Notes: generated by a model from the sequence alone, not told the origin. Shown: positions 1-8,844, numbered from the stretch's first letter. The stretch: DNA of 33,685 nt from Clostridiaceae bacterium (GCA_016297645.1 JAEDGF010000018.1:1-33685), one strand, 5' to 3'. Numbers and translations are program-made.

Positions 1-49
1 CGCAAGCACGGGGAATTTGACCTCTCGGGCAAATTGCAAAATTGGGGTT

Positions 50-79
50 ATTATAACATATGGATAATCGAACAGTAAA
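50..79 (-). promoter_or_regulatory. Possible leftward promoter for a gene outside the window
   Basis: Read on the minus strand, TTTACT (74-79) and TATAAT (50-55) are 18 bases apart. The -10 is perfect and the -35 is a partial match. No start codon is visible between here and base 1, so the served gene would lie off the left edge. Bases 80-163 are AT-rich with nothing else I can name. Confidence 0.35.
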
Positions 80-163
80 GTGCTTTTTTGAATAAATTTT
101 ATAATCTTTCGAAAAACATAAAAAAAATTTATGTGGAGCGGGGCGGGAGTTCGCAAACTACAC

Positions 164-202
164 AAAAAACATCGCCGGACGGGGAAAGTTCCGTCGGCGA
201 TG
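164..202 (-). terminator. Rho-independent terminator of the GDPD gene
   Basis: On the minus strand a 12-bp GC-rich stem with one bulged base (arms 191-202 and 170-182, core catcgccg/cggcgatg) closes an 8-base loop. A run of six T follows (complement of 164-169). It lies about 60 bases past the GDPD stop codon, as expected for its transcript end. Confidence 0.8.
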
Positions 203-263
203 ATGGATTTTTGATGTTTGATTAGCGTTGCAAGGGAGCGAGCTGTGTGTTTTTATCCGGAAA

Positions 264-1166
264 TCAGCCGCCGCAGCCGTTTGCCATGTTTTTGAAAATG
301 CCGAAGAAAAAGTCCGCCAGCCTCAGAAGAAGCGTGTCGATATCGTCCGCAAACGAGTGCGTGCCTTTTTCACTTACCGTGCCGGGAGTCAGCGAATCCG
401 TGGTTATGTACTCAAAGCCCTGATTTATAAGGTTTTCGGCGTTAACGGTATCGTTCACCGTCCATGCCGTCATGATAAGCCCCGATTCTCTCAGCTTTTT
501 GAGCCGGTGGGGGAGGTTCGATTTGTAGTTGCAGGAAATGCCACATATGTTATTTTCCTTGCAGAAAGCTATGCTCTCGTTCGTTACTTTGCCTATCAGA
601 AGTCTGAGGTCAAGATCGGGACACAGTGCGCGCATTCCCGTCAGACAGCCGCGGTTGAAAGAGATAACGGTGCAGCTGCCGAGAATTCCGCTTTCTTCAA
701 GCTGTGACGCAAGGGACGCGAGGTTCTGTGCGTCGCCGTTTTTTATTTCGATAACGGGCGTTATACCGGCGCTCTCGCACACTGCGAGGGCTTCGTTCAG
801 CGTGGGGATTTTTTCGTCCGGGTATTTGTCTATTCCGTTACCGGAGATAATGCGAAGTCCGCGAATTTGTTCGAGGGTCATTTCGCTTATTGCGCCCGTA
901 CCGTCGGTCATTCTGTCTGCGGTGTCGTCGTGCATTACCACCCATATGCGGTCTTTTGTGGGCCATATGTCGAATTCGCAGGCGTCGAAGCCGTTTTGAG
1001 CGGCAAGGCGGAAGGCGGCAAGAGTGTTTTCGGGAGCTTCACCCGAGTAACCGCGGTGAGCTATGAGCTTTGTCCCGTCTTTTTCGGCAGGTGATGCAAA
1101 GGATGTGAACGCCAGCGAAGCGATGAGAACGGCTGCAAGGATAATTATCGAAACGGCTTTTTTCAT
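264..1166 (-). CDS. Secreted glycerophosphodiester phosphodiesterase (GDPD family)
   Basis: The 300-aa product starts with a typical signal peptide (basic MKK, hydrophobic core, cleavage near residues 24-26). The GDPD TIM-barrel signature follows: HRG at about 38-40, PENT, an E-x-D pair (CEFDIWPT) and the MHDD motif. Family members hydrolyse glycerophosphodiesters to glycerol-3-phosphate and an alcohol. Here the enzyme would act outside the membrane, on phospholipid head groups or teichoic-acid-like polymers. The ATG has a GGAGGA ribosome binding site 7 bases upstream. The gene stands alone and leftward, divergent from the liv operon, with its own terminator. The last 29 residues are not part of the GDPD fold. 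They form a hydrophobic Phe-rich segment (LLLRLADFFFGIFK) ending in NGCGG, similar to the ends of three other secreted proteins in the window. The family call is secure; the substrate is not known. Confidence 0.92.
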   Translation of the reverse strand: MKKAVSIIILAAVLIASLAFTSFASPAEKDGTKLIAHRGYSGEAPENTLAAFRLAAQNGFDACEFDIWPTKDRIWVVMHDDTADRMTDGTGAISEMTLEQIRGLRIISGNGIDKYPDEKIPTLNEALAVCESAGITPVIEIKNGDAQNLASLASQLEESGILGSCTVISFNRGCLTGMRALCPDLDLRLLIGKVTNESIAFCKENNICGISCNYKSNLPHRLKKLRESGLIMTAWTVNDTVNAENLINQGFEYITTDSLTPGTVSEKGTHSFADDIDTLLLRLADFFFGIFKNMANGCGG

Positions 1167-1416
1167 GTTGTTTCCTCCGTTGAGTGAGAATGTTTTGTTG
1201 TGAACGGCTGAACGCGTTTTTTTGTGTTTGCGGCAGAAAACCGCCTTTGTCTGATTTTAACATAAACGAAACGAAAACGAAAGACTTTTTTGCCGGGCAG
1301 AATACTTAATATAACCTGAAAAAACACACAGGTATAAATAAAAGTTATGCATAGCGAAAAATTTTAAAAAAGTGCCGATTTCACGGTGCATTTTAACGTT
1401 TTTTTGTCGAAAAAAC

Positions 1417-1445
1417 TTGACAAGCATATAGAAAACTTTTATAAT
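1417..1445 (+). promoter_or_regulatory. Sigma-A promoter of the liv operon
   Basis: A consensus TTGACA (1417-1422) is separated by 17 bases from a consensus TATAAT (1440-1445). The predicted leader runs about 95 bases to the livJ ATG and contains a small GC hairpin (cgccc-tgt-gggcg, around 1490-1503) with no T-run. I see no recognisable operator or riboswitch in it. Confidence 0.87.
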
Positions 1446-1548
1446 ACACACATCATATTTTGAGTGTGCGATTTATTTTTTTATTCAAAGCGCCCTGTGG
1501 GCGTACCGAACACTGTGATTTATGAAAAAAAACAGGAGGAAAAAGACC

Positions 1549-2790
1549 ATGAAAAAAATCCTTTCAATTCTTCTCGCATCACTTCTTGTTCTGTCCTGCG
1601 TTGCGGTTCTCGCATCCTGCGGCGGCAGCAAAAACGATCCCACCGATAGCGCTTCTCCCTCAAACGGTACAGCTGTCACGGGCGACACCATTAAAATAGG
1701 TATCTTCGAACCCGCTACCGGTGCAAACGCAGCCGGCGGCAAGCAGGAGGTTCTCGGTATCCGCTATGCTCATTCTCTTAAAAATACCGTTACCGTTGCA
1801 GGTAAAGAGTATAAGATTGAGCTTGTCGAAGTCGACAATCAGACAGAATCGACCACCGCTCCCTCCGCTGCTCAGAAGCTTGTTTCCGAGGGCGTAAGCG
1901 TTGTTCTCGGTTCCTACGGCTCGGGCGCTGCAATGGCAGGCGGCGAGATCTTCAAAAAGGCAAGCATTCCCGCGATCGGATGCTCCTGCACAAACCCCGG
2001 CGTTACAAGCGACAACGAGTTCTATTTCCGTGTTTGCTATCTCGATCCCTTCCAGGGCACCGTTATGGCTAACTTCGCAAAAGAGTCCGGCGTTAAGAAG
2101 ACTCTTGTTCTCACCGAACTCGGCGACGACTACTCCACCGGACTCGGCAAGTTCTTCGTTGCCGGCGCAAAGAATATCGGTCTTGAATACACCGAGAACC
2201 AGTTCCCGAAGGGCAACACCGATTTCACCAGCTTTATAAACACGGCAAAGGCTGAAAACTGCGATGCTATATTTGCTCCCACCTCGATCGAAACCGCTGC
2301 TCTTATCATTCCTCAGGCAAAGGAACTCGGCTACACCGGAAAGATCCTTGCCGGCGACACATGGGAGAACTCGGCTATTATCGACGCTGCGAAAGGCTCG
2401 TCCCTCTATGTAGCCTGCTCCACCTTCTTTGACGAAAATGACGCTACCGCTGCCGATTTCGTTAACGGCTACAAGGCATGGCTCAATGCCGATTCCGCTC
2501 GTCTTACCAACAACGGCGGCAACGACATAGTTGCAGCTGTTTCGGCTCTCGGTTATGATGCATACCTCACCGCTATTGCTGCTCTTGAAAAGGCAGAAAA
2601 GGTTGACGGCAAAGCTATCCGCGATGCCCTTGCTTCAATCAACTCCGCCGACAAAGCCGTTAAGGGCGTAACCGGTGATATCTTCTTTGACGAGATAGGC
2701 GATGCCGAAAGAGATACCGCGTTCATAAAGAGCGTTGATACCGTAAACGGTGCCTTTAAGTTTGAAAAGAAGCAGACTATTGCAAAATAA
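1549..2790 (+). CDS. livJ: Branched-chain amino-acid ABC transporter, substrate-binding lipoprotein
   Basis: The 413-aa lipoprotein has a type II signal peptide with lipobox LASC followed by GG, so it is lipid-anchored outside the membrane. The body is a type I periplasmic-binding fold (Peripla_BP_6/LivJ): KIGIFEPATGANAAGGKQ at the N-terminus, then the GSYGSGAAMAGGEIF region and TELGDDYSTGLG. It would capture leucine, isoleucine, valine or a related amino acid and pass it to LivHM. I chose the ATG at 1549 rather than the in-frame ATG at 1522. The AGGAGGA ribosome binding site (1534-1540) lies between them, and 1549 gives a clean signal peptide. It is first in the operon, ahead of a hairpin that may lower expression of the downstream genes. 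Exact amino-acid specificity cannot be read from sequence. Confidence 0.93.
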   Translation: MKKILSILLASLLVLSCVAVLASCGGSKNDPTDSASPSNGTAVTGDTIKIGIFEPATGANAAGGKQEVLGIRYAHSLKNTVTVAGKEYKIELVEVDNQTESTTAPSAAQKLVSEGVSVVLGSYGSGAAMAGGEIFKKASIPAIGCSCTNPGVTSDNEFYFRVCYLDPFQGTVMANFAKESGVKKTLVLTELGDDYSTGLGKFFVAGAKNIGLEYTENQFPKGNTDFTSFINTAKAENCDAIFAPTSIETAALIIPQAKELGYTGKILAGDTWENSAIIDAAKGSSLYVACSTFFDENDATAADFVNGYKAWLNADSARLTNNGGNDIVAAVSALGYDAYLTAIAALEKAEKVDGKAIRDALASINSADKAVKGVTGDIFFDEIGDAERDTAFIKSVDTVNGAFKFEKKQTIAK

Positions 2791-2813
2791 TCTGATTAAC
2801 TGAATTACTCTCG

Positions 2814-2850
2814 GAGCCGATCGGAGAATTTAAGCTTCGGTTGGCTCTTT
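2814..2850 (+). terminator. Intercistronic hairpin, possible partial terminator between livJ and livH
   Basis: A 13-bp stem with several G-U pairs and an 8-base loop (arms 2814-2826 and 2835-2847) is followed by only three T. Such attenuators are common between an abundantly made binding protein and its permeases. The weak T-run suggests partial read-through. The operon reading is inference. Confidence 0.45.
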
Positions 2851-2880
2851 GTTGTATTTTACGGGGAGGTCAGCAAACCA

Positions 2881-3957
2881 ATGAACCACAGAAAAAAATA
2901 CGCTCTGATAACGGCGGCGGCAGCTCTGCTGCTTGTATTGTGTACCGTTTTTTGTCAGGCAGCGCCTGCTTTGACGGCGCAGCAGGACGGTGAAACGGCT
3001 GCTGCGGCTGTCAACGAGAGCGTGACCGGTGAAACTGTCCCGGCAGAGGAAAGCGCCGGCATAAAAAAAATAGTTAATCAGTGGCTGCCGTATATAGTCG
3101 CCGGTATTGCAAACGGAGGTCAGTATGCGCTTATCGCGATCGGATATACCATGGTGTACGGTATCCTCCGGCTTATAAACTTTGCGCACGGCGATATCTT
3201 TATGTGCGCCGGACTCATGATGGTATATTTCAGTGCTTCGCTGAATATCTTCATTTCGATTCCGCTCGTTCTTATCCTCACGGTGCTGCTCGGCTTCCTT
3301 GTTGAACGCCTTGCCTATAAGCCGCTCCGCGACGCTCCGAGAATGTCGGTCATGATATCGGCAATAGGTGTGTCGTATCTCTTACAGAACCTTGCGTTCT
3401 ATATCACAAGCGGACTTGCAAAGCAGTATCCCGTTCTTCCGTTTTTGTCAAACTCGGTTTCACTCGGCTCGGTTCAGGTGAAGATGGTCACCATTATCAC
3501 ACCCATTCTCACCGTTATTCTTATCCTTGTGTTGCAGCTCCTTATTAAGAAGACGAAGATAGGTATGGCAATGCGCGCCGTATCGTTTGATTTTGAAACT
3601 TCGCGCCTGATGGGCGTTAAAATAAACAGCGTTATAAGCATGACCTTTATAATCGGCTCCTTCCTTGCGGCGGTCGGCTCGATCCTTTTCTTCTCCGCTT
3701 ATACCACCGTTACCCCCACGGTCGGCGCTATGCCCGGACTCAAAGCGTTCGTTGCCGCGGTTTTCGGCGGTATCGGCTCGGTACCCGGCGCGGTTATCGG
3801 CGCATTTATAATAGGTCTTGTCGAAAACATCATCAAAGGTATTTCGAACGGCGAGTATTCGACATTTTCCGACGCGTTTACCTTTGCGCTTCTTATAATA
3901 ATTCTTGTTGTTAAGCCTACCGGTCTACTCGGTGAAAAAATAAAGGAGAAGGTGTAA
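2881..3957 (+). CDS. livH: Branched-chain amino-acid ABC transporter permease with N-terminal extension
   Basis: The 358-aa integral membrane protein matches LivH from about residue 70: NGGQYALIAIGYTMVYGILRLINFAHGDIFM is the family hallmark. The GGIGSVPGAVIGA loop near the C-terminus fits the region that contacts the ATPases. It forms the translocation pore with LivM. LivH proteins are usually about 290-300 aa. This one carries about 65 extra N-terminal residues: a signal-peptide-like hydrophobic stretch (about 7-28, ending in AAPALTA) and then an acidic Ala/Glu-rich linker. The ATG at 2881 has a GGGGAGG ribosome binding site about 12 bases upstream. No better start is visible closer to the conserved part, so the extension looks genuinely translated. 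livM follows after 2 bases. Confidence 0.92.
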   Translation: MNHRKKYALITAAAALLLVLCTVFCQAAPALTAQQDGETAAAAVNESVTGETVPAEESAGIKKIVNQWLPYIVAGIANGGQYALIAIGYTMVYGILRLINFAHGDIFMCAGLMMVYFSASLNIFISIPLVLILTVLLGFLVERLAYKPLRDAPRMSVMISAIGVSYLLQNLAFYITSGLAKQYPVLPFLSNSVSLGSVQVKMVTIITPILTVILILVLQLLIKKTKIGMAMRAVSFDFETSRLMGVKINSVISMTFIIGSFLAAVGSILFFSAYTTVTPTVGAMPGLKAFVAAVFGGIGSVPGAVIGAFIIGLVENIIKGISNGEYSTFSDAFTFALLIIILVVKPTGLLGEKIKEKV

Positions 3958-3959
3958 GT

Positions 3960-5105
3960 ATGAAGAAGACGAAAAAAGTACAGTCCCCCCTCCTTGATAA
4001 ACGCTCTGCCGCAGATATCGCCAGGACAAAAAAGATATCTCTTGTAGTCAGCGCGGCGCTTGTAGTTGTCCTTTTTGCCGCTCTTCCGGTTGTGCAGAAG
4101 GTCACTCCCGACGACAGTATGCTTATCCCGGTTCTTAAAAAAGGCGTTATTTATTCGCTTATCGCCGTTTCGATGAACCTCCTTAACGGCTTCACCGGTC
4201 TTTTCTCGCTCGGGCAGGCAGGCTTTATGCTTATCGGCGCGTATACATACGCTATTCTCACTATTCCTGTCGAAAGCCGCGCAAATATCTACCTCTACTA
4301 CGACGGCGGTATAGTACAATTCGCTATCCCGTTCATGATAGCGCTGGTGTTTGCAGGTGTTATGGCGGCGATTTTCGCATTCCTTATCGGTCTGCCGGTG
4401 CTTAAACTCAAAAGCGACTACCTTGCAATCGCTACTCTCGGTTTCGCGGAGATCATCCGTACCGTTATCCAGTACGATAAGTTCGGACCCCTCACAAACG
4501 GCTCTAACCTTCTTCGCAAATTCCCCACTCAGGAGAGTATCGTTTTCTACTTTGCCGTTGTCGGCTTCTGTATCGCAATAATAGCGCTGCTCTTACGCTC
4601 CACCTACGGCAGAGCGTTCAAGGCTATCCGCGATGACGAAATAGCGGCGGAGGCAATGGGAATAAACCTTGCCCATCATAAGCGCCTTGCGTTCGTCATA
4701 AGCTCGTTCTTTGCGGGAGTCGGCGGTGCGCTGCTCGCGATGTATCAGGGTACTATTCAGGCGCAGACCTTCAAGACCTCGCTTACTTATGAAATCCTTC
4801 TTATAGTCGTTATCGGCGGTATCGGCTCTCTCTCCGGCTCTGTCATAGGCTCGTTTCTCTATGTTGCAAGCTGCGAGTGGTGGCTCAGAACGCTTGACAA
4901 TGAGCATTTTATCGGTACCTTTAAGCTGCCGCTTATGCGCTCCGGCTTCCGCATGGTCGTGTTCTCGGTCATTATCATGGTTGTCGTTCTGTTTTTCAGA
5001 CGCGGTATCATGGGCGACAAGGAGTTCAGTGTTTACAGAATAATCTCGTATTTCCAAAACAAAAAAGCTCAAAAAGCCGTAAAGGAGGATAATGCAAATG
5101 TCTGA
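3960..5105 (+). CDS. livM: Branched-chain amino-acid ABC transporter permease
   Basis: The 381-aa polytopic membrane protein has LivM signatures: LNGFTGLFSLGQAGFMLIGAY in the first third, LKSDYLAIATLGFAEIIR mid-protein, and the EAA-like segment RAFKAIRDDEIAAEAMGIN. It pairs with LivH as the second pore subunit. About 25 mostly basic cytosolic residues precede the first membrane span, which is normal for the family. The ribosome binding site AAAGGAGAA is at about 3942-3950. The gene starts 2 bases after the livH stop and overlaps the start of livG, so translation is coupled. Confidence 0.93.
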   Translation: MKKTKKVQSPLLDKRSAADIARTKKISLVVSAALVVVLFAALPVVQKVTPDDSMLIPVLKKGVIYSLIAVSMNLLNGFTGLFSLGQAGFMLIGAYTYAILTIPVESRANIYLYYDGGIVQFAIPFMIALVFAGVMAAIFAFLIGLPVLKLKSDYLAIATLGFAEIIRTVIQYDKFGPLTNGSNLLRKFPTQESIVFYFAVVGFCIAIIALLLRSTYGRAFKAIRDDEIAAEAMGINLAHHKRLAFVISSFFAGVGGALLAMYQGTIQAQTFKTSLTYEILLIVVIGGIGSLSGSVIGSFLYVASCEWWLRTLDNEHFIGTFKLPLMRSGFRMVVFSVIIMVVVLFFRRGIMGDKEFSVYRIISYFQNKKAQKAVKEDNANV

Positions 5106-5943
5106 AAATATTCTCCGTGTTGAAAATGTCACAATGCAGTTCGGCGGCGTTGTCGCGGTTGATAATCTTTCGTTTGAGGTCAACGATGACGAGATAGTTT
5201 CCATTATAGGTCCAAACGGTGCCGGAAAAACCACCGTATTCAACGCGATAACAGGCGTTTACGAGCCTACGAACGGAAGAATCGAATACTGCGGCAAAAC
5301 AATGCTTGAAAATTTCCCCAAGGGAAAAATGAAAAAGCTCTACAAGAGTGAAAATCAGGGACTTTACACAAAGACGATAGTCAAAACACCCGATGAAATC
5401 ACAAAGCTCGGCATTGCCAGAACCTTTCAGAACATTCGTCTTTTTAAGACAATGACAGTGTTCGAAAATGTCCTTGTGGCAAAGCATCTGCGCAGAACCT
5501 CCAACATCTTTACCGCCACTTTCATGCTCAACGCAAAAGAGGAGAAGAAGATGCGCGAGGAGTGCGAGGCACTCTTGAAGCTTGTCGGACTTGAAGATGA
5601 AAAGAACGAGAACGCAACTTCGCTCCCGTACGGCAAGCAGCGCAAGCTCGAAATAGCGCGTGCGCTTGCAACATCTCCCAAGCTTCTGCTGCTCGATGAG
5701 CCTGCCGCCGGAATGAATCCGCAGGAAACGGACGAACTTACGGAGTTCATCAAATATGTTCGCGATACATTCAATGTTACCATTCTCATGATAGAGCATC
5801 ATATGAACCTCGTTATGGATATTTCCGACAGGGTATATGTTATCAATTTCGGCAAGCTCATTGCCGAGGGTACGCCTGCCGAGGTTCAGGCAAACCCCGA
5901 TGTTATAGACGCGTATCTCGGAGGAGGCGACGAAGATGAGTAA
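5098..5943 (+). CDS. livG: Branched-chain amino-acid ABC transporter ATP-binding protein LivG
   Basis: The 281-aa ABC ATPase has Walker A GPNGAGKTT, the Q-loop region ARTFQNIRLF, an ABC signature in the LivG form (LPYGKQRKLEIARAL), Walker B LLLLDEP and the switch-region His in MIEHHM. It drives amino-acid uptake together with LivF. A roughly 20-residue Lys-rich insertion sits between Walker A and the Q-loop. An in-frame ATG at 5092 is possible, but it is only 3 bases from the GGAGG (5084-5088). The ATG at 5098 gives a 9-base spacer and the usual MSENIL start. The gene overlaps livM by 8 bases and livF by 8 bases. Confidence 0.93.
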   Translation: MSENILRVENVTMQFGGVVAVDNLSFEVNDDEIVSIIGPNGAGKTTVFNAITGVYEPTNGRIEYCGKTMLENFPKGKMKKLYKSENQGLYTKTIVKTPDEITKLGIARTFQNIRLFKTMTVFENVLVAKHLRRTSNIFTATFMLNAKEEKKMREECEALLKLVGLEDEKNENATSLPYGKQRKLEIARALATSPKLLLLDEPAAGMNPQETDELTEFIKYVRDTFNVTILMIEHHMNLVMDISDRVYVINFGKLIAEGTPAEVQANPDVIDAYLGGGDEDE

Positions 5944-6649
5944 TATTCTCGAAATAAAGGATCTTCATGTGTCCTACGGCGGAATAAACGCCGTCAAGGG
6001 AGTTTCTTTCAATGTCGAACAGGGAAAGATAATTACCCTCGTAGGTTCGAACGGCGCGGGAAAGTCCACGATTCTCCGTTCGATCTCGGGACTTGTAAAG
6101 CCGCAGTCGGGCAGCATTAAGTTTGACGGCGAGGAGCTTATCGGTCTTTCGGCGGATAAGATTGTTGCCAAGGGCGTAACGCTCGTTCCCGAGGGCAGAC
6201 GCGTTTTCGCGAACCTCACCGTGCTTGAAAATCTGAAAATCGGCGCATATCTGAGAAAAGACAAACTCGACGACAGCATAGCTTATGTCTACAAGCTGTT
6301 CCCCCGTCTTGAAGAACGCTCGTGGCAGCTTGCCGGTACGCTTTCGGGCGGCGAACAGCAGATGCTTGCGGTCGGACGCGCTCTTATGAGCAAGCCCCGT
6401 CTTATAATGATGGACGAGCCGTCGCTCGGTCTTGCTCCGCTGGTCGTGCGCGATATCTTTTCAATAATCGAAACGATAAACGACGCGGGTATAACCGTGC
6501 TTCTCAACGAGCAGAACGCCAACATGGCGCTTAAAGCCTGCGATTGGGGTTATGTTATGGAAACCGGCTCCATTATAATGGACGGCGACGGAGAAACGCT
6601 TCTTGCAAACGAACAGGTCAAGGAAGCTTATCTCGGTAAGACTAAATAA
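5936..6649 (+). CDS. livF: Branched-chain amino-acid ABC transporter ATP-binding protein LivF
   Basis: The 237-aa ABC ATPase has the typical LivF opening (EIKDLHVSYGGINAVKGVSF), Walker A GSNGAGKST, LVPEGRRVFANLTVLENL, signature LSGGEQQMLAVGRALM, Walker B LIMMDEPSLGLAP and the switch segment LLNEQNA. LivF normally has Gln/Asn at that last position instead of His, as here. It is the last gene of livJHMGF. No strong rightward terminator follows at once. The hairpin at 6776-6820 might also stop this transcript, since a T-run lies at 6837-6843. Confidence 0.94.
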   Translation: MSNILEIKDLHVSYGGINAVKGVSFNVEQGKIITLVGSNGAGKSTILRSISGLVKPQSGSIKFDGEELIGLSADKIVAKGVTLVPEGRRVFANLTVLENLKIGAYLRKDKLDDSIAYVYKLFPRLEERSWQLAGTLSGGEQQMLAVGRALMSKPRLIMMDEPSLGLAPLVVRDIFSIIETINDAGITVLLNEQNANMALKACDWGYVMETGSIIMDGDGETLLANEQVKEAYLGKTK

Positions 6650-6770
6650 CTTTTGTGCTTTCCGTCCGTAAAAGCCGTGATTTTTTTTGACGGTATAAAG
6701 CAAAACACGAAACGGCAGAAAATCGGCGGTTAAAATCCCGTAATAATTAAAAGCTGCGGCCGAAAGGCTG

Positions 6771-6820
6771 CAAAAAAGAAGAACTGCGGCGGCTCTGCGG
6801 AGCCTGTCACGGTTCTTCTT
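6771..6820 (-). terminator. Terminator of the GPH transporter-dtxR transcript
   Basis: Minus-strand stem aagaagaac/gttcttctt (6812-6820 with 6776-6784) encloses an inner perfect ggctc/gagcc hairpin (6791-6804). A TTTTTT run follows (complement of 6772-6777). A second small GAAA-loop hairpin lies at about 6754-6771. The structure lies about 80 bases past the dtxR-like stop, and may also act on the rightward liv transcript. Confidence 0.72.
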
Positions 6821-6902
6821 CGTTTATACGGTTCTGTTTTTTTATTGCGCCGCAGCGCTGCCGTATTTTTCGGCGGGGAAAAATACTGCACGGTGGGCAC
6901 GG

Positions 6903-7271
6903 TCAGTTTTTGTGCTTCAAAACATGGCTCTTTATCGCGTCAAAGGATTCGTCGCTTATAATATGCTCCATTTTGCAGGCGTCCTCGGCGGCTGTTTCCG
7001 CGCTGACTCCGAGCAGCTGCAAGAATTCGGAGAGCATGGTGTGCCGCTCGTATATTTTTGCGGCGCGCTCATGGCCCGTTTCAGTGAGCGTTATATAACC
7101 CGATTTATCGACGGAAATGTATCCGGCGTTTTTCAGTATGTTCACGGCGCGGCTCACGCTCGGCTTTGAATACTCCATGTATTCCGCGATGTCCAGTGAT
7201 CGTACCGAGCCTTTTTTGGAAAGGAGAAGTATCGTTTCGAGGTACATCTCCCCCGATTCCTGTATTTGCAT
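6903..7271 (-). CDS. DtxR/IdeR-type metal-dependent transcriptional regulator (short form)
   Basis: The 122-aa product has an N-terminal winged helix (VRSLDIAEYMEYSKPSVSRAV, then the wing KSGYITLTETG) and a dimerisation/metal-binding helix region. Residues aligned with the DtxR metal site are present: Met in GEMYL (DtxR Met10), His in ERHTML (His79), and Cys, Glu, His in CKMEHIIS (Cys102, Glu105, His106). MntR has Asp at the first position, so the Met/Cys set suggests iron rather than manganese sensing; that is inference. There is no C-terminal SH3-like domain. The ATG at 7271 lies 8 bases after GGAGG (7280-7284). An in-frame TTG at 7274 is less likely. The gene starts 16 bases after the GPH transporter stop and is probably co-transcribed with it. 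No Feo or siderophore gene is adjacent. Confidence 0.85.
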   Translation of the reverse strand: MQIQESGEMYLETILLLSKKGSVRSLDIAEYMEYSKPSVSRAVNILKNAGYISVDKSGYITLTETGHERAAKIYERHTMLSEFLQLLGVSAETAAEDACKMEHIISDESFDAIKSHVLKHKN

Positions 7272-7287
7272 CAATAATTCCTCCGTT

Positions 7288-8844
7288 TCATATGGTGTCC
7301 GGAGCCGCAGTGACAGGTGTGTATGAGCCTATCCACATATCGCTCCATTTTACGCCCGAAATCTGTTCGAGCCTTGCTTTTTCCTCGGGCGTTATTTCGG
7401 CAGTGCCGGTTTCGTGCTTTTCTTTTATAACGCGCTGAATCGTTTCGTGGTCGTGCTTTGTCATCTTAAATCTGTTTACGAGTATCCAAGTAAGCACGCC
7501 GAAAAGGAGCGGCAGATATGTGAAAATAAGGCGTATGCCGAAAATCGTCTTTGCCGACTGCTGGGCAGGAGCGGGCATTTTTACTTTGTAGCCGAAGAAT
7601 TTCAGGGTGAAGCCGAGAATACCCGTCATAAAGCTGTTGACGGTCTTTGAAACAAACGAGCGGAAGGTCGAGATAGTACCTTCTCTGCGCCGTCCCGTTA
7701 TAAGCTCGTCGACATCCGTTATATCGGGCTGTATCGTTTCCACCGCAAAGCCGGGACCCGAAAAACCGAAATTGTAAAGGATAGCCGCGATATAAATAAA
7801 CGCAGTGGGCGTTTTCTGCCCGATAAAGGCGTATATTGCAAGTCCGGCGACCATGATGGGCGTGAACAATGTGCCGGAAATACGCTTGCCGAAATACCTG
7901 TTCAGAAAATAGTTTGCCGGTGAACCCATGAATTCCGCGACGCCTGCAACGGCGTTAAGCGTGTTGAAGTGCGAGTATTTGTCGGCAATGCTTATCATGA
8001 AATACTGATCGGCGTACTGGTAGAAGCTCGACCTGAACGAATTGAAAAGCGCAATAAAGAAATACTGGCGGAACGCTCTGTTTTTGAAAACGAGAGCGTA
8101 TTCGCGGAAGAAGTAGTGCGCGTCAAACGGCTCGTAGTGTTCACCGAGCGACGACGGCTCTTTGCATTTGAAGAAGTTGACAACGGGACTCCATACAAAC
8201 CACAGCGCGAGAATGATTCCGCAGAACATATATTTCTGTCTGTCTGCGGGGGAGGGGTTCTGCATATTCGTTCCGCCCAAAACAAGTCCCATGAACAAAA
8301 AGGACGAAACCTGACCGACGGAGTTGAACGCATATTCGACGAGCTTATACTGCGTCCGTTTGAAGTAGTGCGGCTCAATCGTCGGCAGCATGGCGACATG
8401 GGGGACACTCATAACTGTATACGCGGTGGAGTACAGTATTGCCGTGACGAGGTAGTATGCAAAAATCGCACCCGTGTTTCCTCCGGCGGAAATGCCGAAC
8501 GAGCACCACTTCATTATGTACGCTATAAAGAACGGAATCGCACCGAGAATCACATATATTCGGTGCTTGCCGTACTTTGAACGCGTCCTGTCCGTGATGA
8601 TTCCCATCGCGACATCGGACACCGCGTCGATAACGCCGTTTATCATGCCGAGTGTTCCCGACAGCTCCGTGCCGAGTCCCTCAACAAAGTTCAGATACTG
8701 CTGATGGTAAAGATTTATAGGATATCCCGCACCGCCGAGTGTTATGTTTACGCAGGTGTAGTTCACCATAGGTGTGATGAATTCCTTGACATTGCCTTCT
8801 ATTCCGACAGCGTCTTTTATTTTTTCGACCGTATTCACCGGCAT
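7288..8844 (-). CDS. GPH-family (MFS) glycoside/sugar:cation symporter
   Basis: The 518-aa polytopic membrane protein belongs to the glycoside-pentoside-hexuronide:cation symporter family. Evidence is the loop DRTRSKYGKHRIYVILG after the second-third membrane helix, a conserved Asp-rich first half (NGVIDAVSDVAMGIITDRT) and about 12 hydrophobic segments. It would import a sugar, glycoside or uronide with Na+ or H+. I place the start at 8844 because the promoter -10 is at 8890-8895. A longer open frame to 8919 would start upstream of the transcript. The ribosome binding site is poor (GGGGG 3 bases before the ATG), and an in-frame GTG two codons later is possible. Substrate is unknown; no glycosidase gene is adjacent. 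Confidence 0.85.
   Translation of the reverse strand: MPVNTVEKIKDAVGIEGNVKEFITPMVNYTCVNITLGGAGYPINLYHQQYLNFVEGLGTELSGTLGMINGVIDAVSDVAMGIITDRTRSKYGKHRIYVILGAIPFFIAYIMKWCSFGISAGGNTGAIFAYYLVTAILYSTAYTVMSVPHVAMLPTIEPHYFKRTQYKLVEYAFNSVGQVSSFLFMGLVLGGTNMQNPSPADRQKYMFCGIILALWFVWSPVVNFFKCKEPSSLGEHYEPFDAHYFFREYALVFKNRAFRQYFFIALFNSFRSSFYQYADQYFMISIADKYSHFNTLNAVAGVAEFMGSPANYFLNRYFGKRISGTLFTPIMVAGLAIYAFIGQKTPTAFIYIAAILYNFGFSGPGFAVETIQPDITDVDELITGRRREGTISTFRSFVSKTVNSFMTGILGFTLKFFGYKVKMPAPAQQSAKTIFGIRLIFTYLPLLFGVLTWILVNRFKMTKHDHETIQRVIKEKHETGTAEITPEEKARLEQISGVKWSDMWIGSYTPVTAAPDTI

Noticed and set aside
228..707. A 159-codon rightward open frame opposite the GDPD gene
   Set aside because: It is antisense to clear GDPD motifs and has no ribosome binding site.
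1446..1548. Amino-acid riboswitch or T-box in the liv leader
   Set aside because: The leader is only about 95 bases, with a tiny hairpin and no terminator or T-box motif.
6776..6820. Small RNA gene between livF and dtxR
   Set aside because: The structure is better explained as a leftward terminator because a six-T run follows it on the minus strand, and no promoter precedes it.
7969..8580. A 203-codon rightward open frame opposite the first GPH transporter
   Set aside because: The leftward frame has the GPH signature and many membrane spans; the opposite frame is charged and unstructured, typical of a shadow.
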